Source of the DNA: Bacteroidales bacterium
GTDB lineage: Bacteria; Bacteroidota; Bacteroidia; Bacteroidales; VadinHA17
Assembly (NCBI GenBank): GCA_016936695.1
Contig: JAFGXK010000309.1
Coordinates: forward strand, 1-13,499
Direction of reading: 5' to 3'
Length of the DNA stretch: 13,499 nt
Shown here: positions 1 through 6,730 of the stretch, piece by piece
How the letters are laid out: every line of letters starts with the position of its first letter
Position numbering within the stretch: position 1 is the first letter of the stretch
The notes under the pieces: generated by a model
Told to the model about the DNA's origin: nothing
What the model saw: only the letters and a program-made list of their open reading frames with translations
Database searches by the model: none
Made by a program: the position numbers and the translations under genes

Positions 1-273
1 ATACGGGCGGCAGCTTGCACCACCGCCCGTGTTCGACTGGTCTGACCTTATCTTCCTTCTGCCTAACTAACCTGATTTTCCTGATCATCCTTTTTAACCC
101 TTAACAGGTATCGGACGAATTTGTGAACCATGAAATAAAAGATAGAACAAAAACCAATCTATTTTAACTCACATCAACCTGTGCGAATAACACCAATATT
201 TTTAACTTTAGACAGGTTTTTAAACATGTTTATTCCCTGAACGGTCAGTTTTAATTTTTTTTAACAACTCATA
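1..273. other. Unassigned left edge and AT-rich leader of the GH9 gene
   Basis: No gene can be assigned here. The first ~65 bases are GC-rich and contain a hairpin, then composition turns AT-rich up to the GH9 start. A forward frame is open from the edge to a TAA at 68-70 (about 22 residues). A reverse frame starting at an ATG at 88-86 is open to the edge (about 29 residues). Neither tail matches a family I recognise, so the edge may be the end of a forward gene or the start of a divergent one. A 12-bp perfect palindrome, TAAACATGTTTA, lies at 221-232 and could be an operator for the GH9 gene. TAACTTTA at 203-210 loosely resembles a Bacteroidota -7 element, but no convincing -33 partner is visible. 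Confidence 0.4.
3..30. repeat. Inverted repeat with 8-bp GC-rich arms
   Basis: ACGGGCGG at 3-10 is matched exactly by its reverse complement CCGCCCGT at 23-30, leaving a 12-base loop. It could be the hairpin of a terminator for an upstream gene, but no T-run follows on the plus strand. It may simply lie inside a coding end cut by the window edge. Confidence 0.35.
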
Positions 274-2067
274 ATGAGACAACTACTTGGGAAAGGAGCA
301 TTTCTTTGTTTCGCTGCCATGATCCTTCTCATTTCTTGCAACGGGAGAAATGAAGGATGGGTAAGGATAAACCAGCTGGGGTACAGGCCTGACGACGTTA
401 AGGTTGCAGTGTTTATGGGATTGGGTGGAACCGACCCGAAATCATTCAGGATAATTGATGCATCCACAGGTAAGGTAATTGTGGAGAAAGATGATGCTGT
501 GAAAACAGAACCTATGGAACCTTTCATGAGTTGTTACAGGATCAGTTTCACGGAAGTTAACACAGAAGGGCTTTACCGGATAGAAGCAGGAAAGGCAGTC
601 TCGCCCGATTTCAGGATCGCGGATGATGTTTATGCCGGCACGGCCGATTTCCTTCTCACCTATATGCGTCAGCAGAGATGCGGATTCAATCCGTGGCTGA
701 ATGACTCATGCCATGTTCATGACGGCTATGTCATTTATGGCGGCAAAGATGATTCGATGCACATCGACGTGACCGGAGGCTGGCACGATGCCGCCGATTA
801 CCTTCAGTATGTCGCAACCTCGGCTAATGCCACCTATCAGATGCTTTATTCCTTTTCGGCCAATCCTTCATCATTCCGGGATAAGCATCTTGCAAACGGA
901 CTGGAGGGAAAGGACGGTATTCCCGATGTGCTTAACGAGAGCAGATGGGGACTGGACTGGCTTATAAAGATGAATCCGGTCCCTGATGTGATGTACAATC
1001 AGATTGCCGACGACCGCGATCACATAGGATTCAGGTTTCCCAACGCTGATACCGCCAACTACGGAAAAGGAAGGGAACGGCCCGTTTACAGATGTACCGG
1101 AAAGGAACAGGGCTTGTTCAAATATAAGAACAGGGCAACGGGTATTGCCTCAACTGCAGGAAAATTCGCTTCTGCATTCGCCAGGGGATCATCCGTTTAC
1201 AGGTCAATCGATCCCGGATTTTCACAGCTTCTCGGGTCAAAGGCCTTAGCTGCATTTGAATACGGACTGCGCAATCCCGGGGCATGTCAGACTGCTCCGG
1301 GCACAGCACCCTATTTTTACGAGGAAGACAACTGGGTTGATGATATGGAGCTGGCCGCCATTGAACTGTACAGGCTGACAAATGACAGCAGATATCTTGA
1401 CCATGCTGTTGATTTCGGAAGGCAGGAGAAGATAACTCCATGGATAGGTGCTGATACAGCCAGACATTACCAGTGGTATCCGTTCATGAACATGGGGCAT
1501 CCCGTTCTGGCATCAGAAACTGTTAGTCCGGGCCATAGGGAAGAATTCCTTGGATTCATCAAGGAAGGATTGCAGCTGCTTGAGGAAAGAGGAAGAAAGA
1601 ATCCCTTTTTTATAGGCGTGCCTTTCATCTGGTGCTCAAATAACCTTGTTACAGCAACACTCACACAGGTCCATCTCTATCATAAGATCAGCGGCGACGA
1701 TTCCTTCAGGGAACTTGAAGCGGCTCACCGCGACTGGCTCTTCGGATGCAATCCATGGGGAACCAGTATGATAGTCGGTCTGCCTGAAGGCGGCGATTAC
1801 CCGGTGAACACTCACTCCTCTTATGTGGTAAATGGAGAACAGGTTCCTGGAGGGCTGGTTGACGGTCCGGTTTATTCGACAATTTTCAATAACCTAAAGT
1901 TTATCTACCTGTCGGAAGAAGATGAGTATGCCCGTTTCCAGACCGATCTTGCGGTGTATCACGACGATTATGCCGACTATTCGACCAATGAGTGCACCAT
2001 GGACGGAACTGCCTGTCTGGTTTATTACCTGTCGGCGCTCCAGAACACAAATTCAGAGGTGAAATGA
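274..2067 (+). CDS. GH9 family beta-glucanase lipoprotein with N-terminal CelD_N Ig-like domain
   Basis: Predicted exported glycoside hydrolase of family 9, an inverting enzyme group that cuts beta-1,4-glucans such as cellulose, xyloglucan or mixed-linkage glucan. The 597-residue protein starts with a lipoprotein signal peptide: hydrophobic core at about 9-20, lipobox LISC at 19-22, lipidated Cys22. No acidic export signal follows Cys22, so periplasmic or surface placement is open. Residues ~29-115 form the CelD_N Ig-like domain (VRINQLGYRPDD). The (alpha/alpha)6 catalytic domain follows: GGWHDAADY at 168-176 carries the DAxD aspartates Asp172 and Asp175 (base side), NPWGTS lies near the C-terminus, and Asn572-Glu573 supplies the likely acid. 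The canonical DAGD is DAAD here. There is no carbohydrate-binding or dockerin module. No strong ribosome site precedes the ATG, as is common in Bacteroidota. The last bases overlap the next gene. Exact substrate cannot be read from sequence. Confidence 0.93.
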   Translation: MRQLLGKGAFLCFAAMILLISCNGRNEGWVRINQLGYRPDDVKVAVFMGLGGTDPKSFRIIDASTGKVIVEKDDAVKTEPMEPFMSCYRISFTEVNTEGLYRIEAGKAVSPDFRIADDVYAGTADFLLTYMRQQRCGFNPWLNDSCHVHDGYVIYGGKDDSMHIDVTGGWHDAADYLQYVATSANATYQMLYSFSANPSSFRDKHLANGLEGKDGIPDVLNESRWGLDWLIKMNPVPDVMYNQIADDRDHIGFRFPNADTANYGKGRERPVYRCTGKEQGLFKYKNRATGIASTAGKFASAFARGSSVYRSIDPGFSQLLGSKALAAFEYGLRNPGACQTAPGTAPYFYEEDNWVDDMELAAIELYRLTNDSRYLDHAVDFGRQEKITPWIGADTARHYQWYPFMNMGHPVLASETVSPGHREEFLGFIKEGLQLLEERGRKNPFFIGVPFIWCSNNLVTATLTQVHLYHKISGDDSFRELEAAHRDWLFGCNPWGTSMIVGLPEGGDYPVNTHSSYVVNGEQVPGGLVDGPVYSTIFNNLKFIYLSEEDEYARFQTDLAVYHDDYADYSTNECTMDGTACLVYYLSALQNTNSEVK

Positions 2068-2780
2068 CGGAATTGATATCATCCGTCGGTAGTAGTGACA
2101 GGGGGTTCAAATACAAGGTCATCTTCTCCCGCCGCCGATCCATAAGCATTACTGTAAGTCCTGACAAAGGAGTGATTGTGAAAGCTCCGTACAGAACCCC
2201 GTTGAAGATCATCGACGGATTTATTGAAGAGAAGTCGGAATGGATCAGGAAAGCGCTGGTCAAATTCAGTGCCCTGACAAGAATTGACAGGCCGGAGGGC
2301 TATTCAGACGGTGACTCCATCCTTATGTATGGAAAAGAATATAAGCTGAGTCTTAAGCCTGATTCAAAATATTCGGTCCGGCCCGGTAACGACAGCACAA
2401 TTGAAGCCACCTGGTTCAGGGATAATGATCCGCTTATTATAAGAGGCATGCTTGAGACCTGGTTCAGTCATGTCGCAAAGAATAAGCTTCCGGCAGAATT
2501 CACGGAAGTTCTGTTGAGACACAAAGAGTTCGGGTTCAGACCGACAGGACTAACGGTGAGGAAAATGAAATCGCGGTGGGGAAGCTGTTCCTCAAAAGGC
2601 AGGATAGCACTCAGCTACGATCTGATAAGGCTCAGCAAAGAGTGCAGGGAATATGTCATGATACATGAGCTGTGTCACCTGAAGCACCATAATCACGGGG
2701 CAGGGTTTTATAATCTTCTCACGGAGGTTCTTCCCGGCTGGAAACAGACGAGGGCGGAGATAAAAAGATACTTAAGGTAG
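2064..2780 (+). CDS. YgjP/DUF45-family zinc metallopeptidase (M48-like)
   Basis: Predicted soluble zincin-type protein of the YgjP-like DUF45 family. The metal site is HELCH at 201-205 (His201, Glu202, His205) followed by His211 and Phe215, matching the family HELxH...HxxxF pattern. The family block WGSC at 172-175, continuing SSKGRIALSYDLI, is also present. Length 238 residues is normal for the family. No signal peptide is seen, so it is probably cytoplasmic. An in-frame ATG exists at 1992 but lies deep inside the GH9 gene. The ATG at 2064 is preferred because it overlaps the GH9 stop as ATGA and is preceded by AGAGGTG. That overlap implies translational coupling with the glycosidase, although no functional link between the two is known. 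The physiological substrate of this family is unsettled. Family assignment is firm, role is not. Confidence 0.9.
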   Translation: MTELISSVGSSDRGFKYKVIFSRRRSISITVSPDKGVIVKAPYRTPLKIIDGFIEEKSEWIRKALVKFSALTRIDRPEGYSDGDSILMYGKEYKLSLKPDSKYSVRPGNDSTIEATWFRDNDPLIIRGMLETWFSHVAKNKLPAEFTEVLLRHKEFGFRPTGLTVRKMKSRWGSCSSKGRIALSYDLIRLSKECREYVMIHELCHLKHHNHGAGFYNLLTEVLPGWKQTRAEIKRYLR

Positions 2781-2801
2781 CACTAGCCCCCAACTCTACT
2801 A

Positions 2802-3404
2802 TTATTTGATATTTGGAGAGTGATGGTTAGGGTCAACCAGTTCCCGGTATTTATGAAAGATAATCTTGAAATCCTCCCAGGTATCCCTTTTGAGCGAGGG
2901 ATCGCGCAGGAGGGCTGCAGGATGGTAAACCGGAATGGCAAGACGATCGCTGATGCTGATCCACTTACCATGGTCTTTTGTAATCCTGTAATCTGATCCT
3001 GCCATATATTTCAATGCTGTGGCGCCAAGCAATATCATGATTTTCGGGTTTATCATCTCAATCTGCATCAGCAGCCACGGCATGCAGAGTGATGCTTCAT
3101 CAGTTGAAGGCAAACGGTTCCCCGGAGGCCTGCATTTTACAATGTTACTAATAAAGACATGTTCATTGCGGGTAAAGCCGCAGGCAGCCAGAATCTTGTC
3201 AAGCAGTTGACCTGAAAGTCCTACAAAAGGTCTTCCCTGGATATCCTCATCTCTTCCGGGGGCTTCCCCTATAAGCATTATTCCGGCATTGGGATTGCCT
3301 TCTCCGAATATAACATGATTACGTGTTCTGGCCAGTCCACATAAGGTGCAATTTAAAATCGCGGGTCTGAGTGATTCAAGGTTTTGTGGTTGACTACTCT
3401 CCAT
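2802..3404 (-). CDS. Type-4 (family 4) uracil-DNA glycosylase with 4Fe-4S cluster
   Basis: Base-excision repair enzyme that removes uracil, arising from cytosine deamination or dUTP incorporation, from DNA. The 200-residue protein shows the family 4 signature. GEAPGRDED at 46-54 is the catalytic motif 1. Four cysteines suited to hold a 4Fe-4S cluster are Cys19, Cys22, Cys91 (in KCRPPGNR) and Cys107. VYHPAALLRDP at 159-169 is the motif 2 histidine loop (His161). Length and motif order are normal and nothing is truncated. It converges on the metallopeptidase gene with only 21 bp between stops. Its upstream region holds several TTGTCA repeats and is shared with the divergent secreted-protein gene. 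No damage-response box is recognised. Family 4 enzymes are common in thermophiles and also in many anaerobic Bacteroidota. Confidence 0.94.
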   Translation of the reverse strand: MESSQPQNLESLRPAILNCTLCGLARTRNHVIFGEGNPNAGIMLIGEAPGRDEDIQGRPFVGLSGQLLDKILAACGFTRNEHVFISNIVKCRPPGNRLPSTDEASLCMPWLLMQIEMINPKIMILLGATALKYMAGSDYRITKDHGKWISISDRLAIPVYHPAALLRDPSLKRDTWEDFKIIFHKYRELVDPNHHSPNIK

Positions 3405-3408
3405 TATG

Positions 3409-3474
3409 AATTGTCAGGATTACAATTGTCAGGAAAAATATCTTCAGCCCTATGGCAAAAGTTGTCAGTTGTCA
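3409..3474. repeat. Cluster of four direct TTGTCA repeats in the divergent intergenic region
   Basis: TTGTCA occurs at 3411-3416, 3426-3431, 3462-3467 and 3469-3474, all in the same orientation. The first two lie in an 11-bp direct repeat, AATTGTCAGGA (3409-3419 and 3424-3434), with a 15-bp period. The last two are a 7-bp tandem pair. The cluster sits immediately upstream of the uracil-DNA glycosylase start and ahead of the promoter of the divergent gene. It could be a regulator binding array or a short local duplication. Confidence 0.4.
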
Positions 3475-3486
3475 TACAAAAATAGC

Positions 3487-3515
3487 TTTATAGTGGACAT
3501 ATGTTCATTTATTTT
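3487..3515 (+). promoter_or_regulatory. Candidate promoter with ArsR/SmtB-like operator, copy 1
   Basis: TGGACATATGTTCA at 3494-3507 is a 14-bp inverted repeat with one mismatch. It is the same as the palindrome upstream of the deformylase gene except for one base. A weak -33-like TTTA precedes it at 3487-3490, and an AT-rich TTTATTTT at 3508-3515 follows at the -7 position (four of six fixed bases of TAnnTTTG). An extra half-site TGAACA lies at 3533-3538. The position between core promoter elements suits a repressor site for the gene starting at 3591. The 6-2-6 half-site geometry resembles ArsR/SmtB operators, which is inference from known family sites. Confidence 0.5.
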
Positions 3516-3590
3516 ATTTAAATTTACATGCATGAACAGTTCTCAGCTTCGTATAAAGCTGCAAAGGACATAAAATTTAACAATGAGGTT

Positions 3591-4031
3591 ATGAAGGCAC
3601 GACTTTTTATTACATTTTTGATCCTGGCAGGCGACTCAATGCTTTCAAGTGCCCAGGAGAAGGACGTAATGCAGGCTCAGCAGACAGTTCCGGGCGGCCG
3701 GGGTGTTTACGTTGATGCAAACAATAACGGCATTTGTGATACTTATGAGAATCCGGCTGACTATTACAGATATGGAATAGGACGGGGCATCGCACCGGGA
3801 ACAGGATACGGTAGAGGCAGGGCAGCCGGACAAGGTCGTGGTACAGGACAGGGCAGAGATTTAGCTCGTGCCTTGCCCCCTTCACAGGGCCGTGGTCTGG
3901 GACCTGCCAAAGGCTGGGGCCGCGGACTTGGCCCGGGTCAGGGACAGGGCCTTGCCCCTGGAGGCAGATATTACAATGATGCCGATAAAAATGGGGTGTG
4001 TGACACTTTCCAACAATCCTTAAAAAAATAG
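3591..4031 (+). CDS. Secreted Gly/Arg-rich protein with two EF-hand-like calcium loops
   Basis: I do not recognise a named family. The 146-residue product begins with a signal peptide (hydrophobic residues ~5-14, probable cleavage after Ala21 in SSA|Q). The mature protein has two near-identical motifs. Loop 1 at 42-53 (DANNNGICDTYE) fits a full EF-hand loop with ligands at positions 1, 3, 5, 9 and 12. Loop 2 at 130-141 (DADKNGVCDTFQ) fits except for Gln at position 12. Each holds one of the only two cysteines (Cys49, Cys137), which could form a disulfide. Between them residues ~62-126 are a low-complexity linker of GRG, GQG and GLGPG units. A longer frame starts at 3528 but lacks a ribosome site and would place non-signal sequence first. 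The ATG at 3591 follows TGAGG at good spacing. The gene is monocistronic, with an operator-like promoter before it and a terminator after. A calcium- or metal-responsive envelope role is possible but unproven. Confidence 0.8.
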   Translation: MKARLFITFLILAGDSMLSSAQEKDVMQAQQTVPGGRGVYVDANNNGICDTYENPADYYRYGIGRGIAPGTGYGRGRAAGQGRGTGQGRDLARALPPSQGRGLGPAKGWGRGLGPGQGQGLAPGGRYYNDADKNGVCDTFQQSLKK

Positions 4032-4076
4032 CCGGTACGAAAGGGCATAATCATTAGCAAGAATCCAATATTAAAG

Positions 4077-4100
4077 AACCCGGACATTTCCGGGTTTTTT
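4077..4100 (+). terminator. Intrinsic terminator after the secreted Gly/Arg-rich gene
   Basis: The stem AACCCGGA (4077-4084) pairs perfectly with TCCGGGTT (4089-4096) around a 4-base loop, and a T-run continues to 4100. This is a textbook rho-independent terminator 45 bp after the stop codon. It separates this gene from the deformylase run, so the operator-like site further down must serve a separate promoter. Confidence 0.92.
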
Positions 4101-4142
4101 GATTCCCTTATCAGGCCGGAGAAATGTCATCAGGTTATTATC

Positions 4143-4168
4143 AGTTTAAAATATTAATGATTTAAACT
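4143..4168. repeat. AT-rich inverted repeat in the intergenic region
   Basis: AGTTTAAA (4143-4150) and TTTAAACT (4161-4168) are exact reverse complements separated by 10 bases. It lies between the terminator and the second operator and may be a weak hairpin or a protein site. Apart from this and the operator, the 312-bp gap 4032-4343 holds the terminator and no credible gene. Confidence 0.35.
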
Positions 4169-4244
4169 CAGGATTAAGAAAGCAAAGTTATTTGACGGCG
4201 GTTCAGGAAAAATCACCTGCATCATCTAAAAAGTACAAAAAAAC

Positions 4245-4275
4245 TTGTATTATGAACATATGTTCACTTTATTTG
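4245..4275 (+). promoter_or_regulatory. Candidate promoter with perfect ArsR/SmtB-like operator, copy 2
   Basis: TGAACATATGTTCA at 4253-4266 is a perfect 14-bp palindrome. A TTG at 4245-4247 can serve as the Bacteroidota -33 element, and TTTATTTG at 4268-4275 matches TAnnTTTG at five of six fixed positions, with 20 bases between them. The palindrome therefore fills the spacer of the promoter, where a bound repressor would block sigma factor. The predicted leader to the deformylase start is about 60 bases, similar to copy 1. No regulator gene of the ArsR type is in the window. Confidence 0.6.
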
Positions 4276-4343
4276 CATAAACATTGCTCTTAAACGATTA
4301 TTGACAGATCTTATAAAGATTTCCCAACTAACGGTTCTGAATA

Positions 4344-4868
4344 ATGGTAGTACCTATCATTCTGTATGGTTCCCCTGTTCTCAGGAAATATTCTGCAGAA
4401 GTAACTGAAGAAGATGATATTCAGAAATATGCCGATGATCTTTTTAATACAATCAGGAAAGCTGAAGGCATAGGCCTGGCAGCACCACAAATCAATTTGC
4501 TGAAAAGGGTCTTCGTAATTGACACCACTCCGCTTGAAGATGATGATCTGACAACTGAGAAGTTTTCAGGAATTTTCATAAACCCTGAAATAATTTATAA
4601 AAACAGCAAAGACATTATTTACCGCGAAGGCTGCCTGAGTATCCCCGGAATTTTTGAAGAAGTTTACAGACCAGATAAAATAGTAGTAAGATATCAGGAC
4701 CTGCAGTTAAAATTTCACGAAGAAGAACTTGAAGGAATAACGGCAAGGATCTTTCAGCATGAATATGATCACCTTGAGGGGATATTATTCATTGACAAGA
4801 TTAATATTCTGAGAAAAAAAATATTGTCGGGCAAATTAAACAGAATCAAGAAATTATCAAAAACTTAA
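4344..4868 (+). CDS. def: Peptide deformylase
   Basis: Removes the formyl group from the N-terminal methionine of nascent proteins in the cytoplasm, using a mononuclear metal (Fe2+ in most bacteria). All three family motifs are intact: GIGLAAPQ at 42-49, EGCLS at 95-99 with metal ligand Cys97, and QHEYDHLEG at 138-146 with His139, Glu140 and His143. Length 174 residues is normal. It starts at an ATG without a clear ribosome site. It is not beside fmt, its usual partner in many genomes. It leads a run of redox genes, with the next gene beginning within about 11 bp. This suggests co-transcription from the operator-controlled promoter at 4245-4275. It may be an extra, conditionally expressed copy rather than the housekeeping enzyme, but the genome would have to be checked. 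Confidence 0.95.
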   Translation: MVVPIILYGSPVLRKYSAEVTEEDDIQKYADDLFNTIRKAEGIGLAAPQINLLKRVFVIDTTPLEDDDLTTEKFSGIFINPEIIYKNSKDIIYREGCLSIPGIFEEVYRPDKIVVRYQDLQLKFHEEELEGITARIFQHEYDHLEGILFIDKINILRKKILSGKLNRIKKLSKT

Positions 4869-4879
4869 TATTGGTTAGG

Positions 4880-5584
4880 ATGCCAGGGTTATATAAACAA
4901 CTGGAAAAAGATGTCAGGTATCAGGAAGGCATGAAAGCCTGCATGAATTGCGGAGTATGCACGGCAATTTGTCCAGCTGCCGAAGTCAGTGATTATGATC
5001 CGCGTATGGTTATGAATATTGTGCAGGAAAGAGATGAGCAAGAGCTTGAAAAATTGCTTAAAAGCGATACAATATGGCGATGCGGAGAGTGTCTTTCATG
5101 CAAAACAAGATGTCCCCGCGGGAATGTACCATGCTATGTAATCCAGGCGCTTAGAGCTCTTTCGATTGAAACAGGATTTTTTATTGAAAGTGAACAGGGC
5201 AGAAAGCAGCTTGCTATAAAAAGAACTGTAGGAGATCATATTCTCAAGTATGGGTATTGCATTTATATAGATGAGGTTGACCTTGAGACCTACCCTGAAC
5301 AAGGCCCTGTCTGGGACTGGTTGAGAAAGAACAGGAATTCCATGATGAAACGGCTGGGGACAAGTTACAGCGAGGACAGATCCGGTACTCTCCGCAACAC
5401 CACGCAGGAGTCCCTTAGTGATCTTCAGAAGATCTTTGATGAAACCGGCGGGACCAGCAGATTTGAAAAAATTGAGAAATATTCATCCGAGAAAGCAAAA
5501 GAACTCGGGAAGGAATTCAGCAGCGGAAAGGACGAATATTGGAAATTTGTCTATAATAAACAGGAAAATGGCAATAACCCATAA
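4880..5584 (+). CDS. HdrC-like iron-sulfur subunit (heterodisulfide reductase family)
   Basis: Electron-transfer subunit related to HdrC. Two 4Fe-4S ferredoxin motifs are complete: Cys21, 24, 27, 31 followed by Pro32, and Cys68, 71, 74, 78 followed by Pro79. After these the protein continues for about 150 residues, including EQGPVWDWL and a charged C-terminal part, so it is longer than a minimal ferredoxin-like HdrC. This resembles HdrC-like proteins outside methanogens. The frame also offers a TTG start at 4871, three codons earlier. The ATG at 4880 is chosen as the commoner codon, but neither has a clean ribosome site. It lies 11 bp after the deformylase stop and 14 bp before the HdrB-like gene. 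In the family it passes electrons to the HdrB partner that acts on a disulfide or related substrate. No HdrA flavoprotein gene is in the window. Confidence 0.88.
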   Translation: MPGLYKQLEKDVRYQEGMKACMNCGVCTAICPAAEVSDYDPRMVMNIVQERDEQELEKLLKSDTIWRCGECLSCKTRCPRGNVPCYVIQALRALSIETGFFIESEQGRKQLAIKRTVGDHILKYGYCIYIDEVDLETYPEQGPVWDWLRKNRNSMMKRLGTSYSEDRSGTLRNTTQESLSDLQKIFDETGGTSRFEKIEKYSSEKAKELGKEFSSGKDEYWKFVYNKQENGNNP

Positions 5585-5598
5585 AAGATCAGTATCAG

Positions 5599-6666
5599 GT
5601 GAAACTAAAAAGAAATGAGAACTGGACGGCATATCAGAAAGATATAGCTGATGACAAATATTATTTTGCACGAAGCTGTATCAGGCAAAATATTTTCCCT
5701 GCCGCAGAAAATCTATATTTGAACATTCTCCGTGATGTCGTAGGCAAGGACATATATGATGATGCACGCCAGACTACCTGCACGGGTATAGCCTACCATT
5801 CCGGTCTGATACCCATGGAAACAATCATGACGGTTGTTGCCCGTCAGTTTGCGCTGATGAACCAGGCAGGCTATGAGAATTTCGTTGTCTCATGTGTCAC
5901 TTCGTTTGGTATTTACATTGAAATGCTCGAGACCTGGAAACACTTTCCTGAAACAGAAGAAAAGACCAGGAAAGCGTTAAAAAGAGCAACGGGGATGACA
6001 TTCACAATACCGAAAAATCTTGTGCACGCAAGTGATGTCATCTATAAATTCCGTAAAGAGATAGCTGCACAATCCAAATACCGCCTTATCAACAAAAACA
6101 CCGGAGAGCCGCTTAAGGTTGTGGATCATGTAGGATGTCATTATGCAAAGATCTTCCCTTCACATGGAATTGGCGGAGCCGAATATCCTTATGTACTTGC
6201 GGGAATGATTGATGAATGGGGAGGAGAACAGGTAGATTACCCGGAACGCCGTCATTGCTGCGGATTTGGCTTTCGTCAGTACCTGCTCAAATCTAACCGC
6301 GGCTATTCTGTTTCAAATTCGAAAAAGAAGTTTGATTCCATGCTTCCCTACAAGCCTGATCTAATAATTGCAAATTGTCCTGGCTGTACCTTCTTTCTCG
6401 ACAGATGGCAATACGTAATCGCCGAGCAGGCAGGTATAACCTATGGTGAAAATGGATATGGAATACCAGTGCTGACCTATGAAGAAATCGCCGGCCTGCT
6501 GCTTGGGCGCGACCCATGGGATATAGGACTTCAGAGTCATCAGGTTTCTGTTGAGCCCTTACTCGATAAACTTGGAATAAGCTACAATCCGGAATTGAAA
6601 TACAAAGGTCAGGACGGTGAAGATATAGGCTCTCCTGAACATCCGGAAGTGTTAAAATGCTACTAG
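5599..6666 (+). CDS. HdrB-like CCG-domain protein
   Basis: Predicted partner of the preceding HdrC-like protein. HdrB proteins bind unusual iron-sulfur clusters through two CCG domains and carry the disulfide-reducing site in methanogens. In this 355-residue protein the second CCG domain is complete: Cys180, Cys220-Cys221-Gly222 and Cys260-x-x-Cys263. The first is degraded: Cys27, then Thr60-Cys61-Gly63 instead of CCG, and Cys99-x-x-Ser102 instead of CxxC, so two ligands are lost. A single functional cluster is therefore likely. The start is a GTG at 5599, preceded by only a weak AG-rich site. The first in-frame ATG lies far inside the CCG domain, which supports GTG. The physiological substrate is unknown. 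A low-molecular-weight thiol disulfide or a protein disulfide is a reasonable guess. Methanogenesis itself is not suggested by any neighbour. Confidence 0.87.
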   Translation: MKLKRNENWTAYQKDIADDKYYFARSCIRQNIFPAAENLYLNILRDVVGKDIYDDARQTTCTGIAYHSGLIPMETIMTVVARQFALMNQAGYENFVVSCVTSFGIYIEMLETWKHFPETEEKTRKALKRATGMTFTIPKNLVHASDVIYKFRKEIAAQSKYRLINKNTGEPLKVVDHVGCHYAKIFPSHGIGGAEYPYVLAGMIDEWGGEQVDYPERRHCCGFGFRQYLLKSNRGYSVSNSKKKFDSMLPYKPDLIIANCPGCTFFLDRWQYVIAEQAGITYGENGYGIPVLTYEEIAGLLLGRDPWDIGLQSHQVSVEPLLDKLGISYNPELKYKGQDGEDIGSPEHPEVLKCY

Positions 6667-6730
6667 TTTACAAGTTGCAGCAAAACCGAATTAAGATTTA
6701 AACTACTTTTAAGGATCAAACTTAAACCAG

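Noticed and set aside
1..88. Possible gene fragments at the left edge (forward tail to 70, reverse start at 88)
   Set aside because: Both are under 30 residues, they conflict with each other, and neither is recognisable. They are noted in the edge entry only.
1992..2063. Upstream in-frame ATG extending the DUF45 metallopeptidase by 24 residues
   Set aside because: It lies inside the GH9 coding region. The ATG at 2064 overlaps the GH9 stop and has an AGAGGTG ribosome site, and the family length fits the shorter form.
3528..3590. Upstream start for the secreted Gly/Arg-rich protein
   Set aside because: It would put 21 non-hydrophobic residues before the signal peptide and has no ribosome site. 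The ATG at 3591 has TGAGG before it and begins a normal signal peptide.
3842..3960. GGxCRG-like GC repeats inside the Gly/Arg-rich gene considered as a CRISPR or intergenic repeat
   Set aside because: The units are imperfect codon-level repeats encoding GRG/GQG in frame, with no spacer structure.
4159..4172. 14-mer GATTTAAACTCAGG shared with 8688-8701 considered as a recombination or attachment site
   Set aside because: One shared AT-rich 14-mer in 13.5 kb is near chance expectation, and no integrase or mobile gene lies between the copies.
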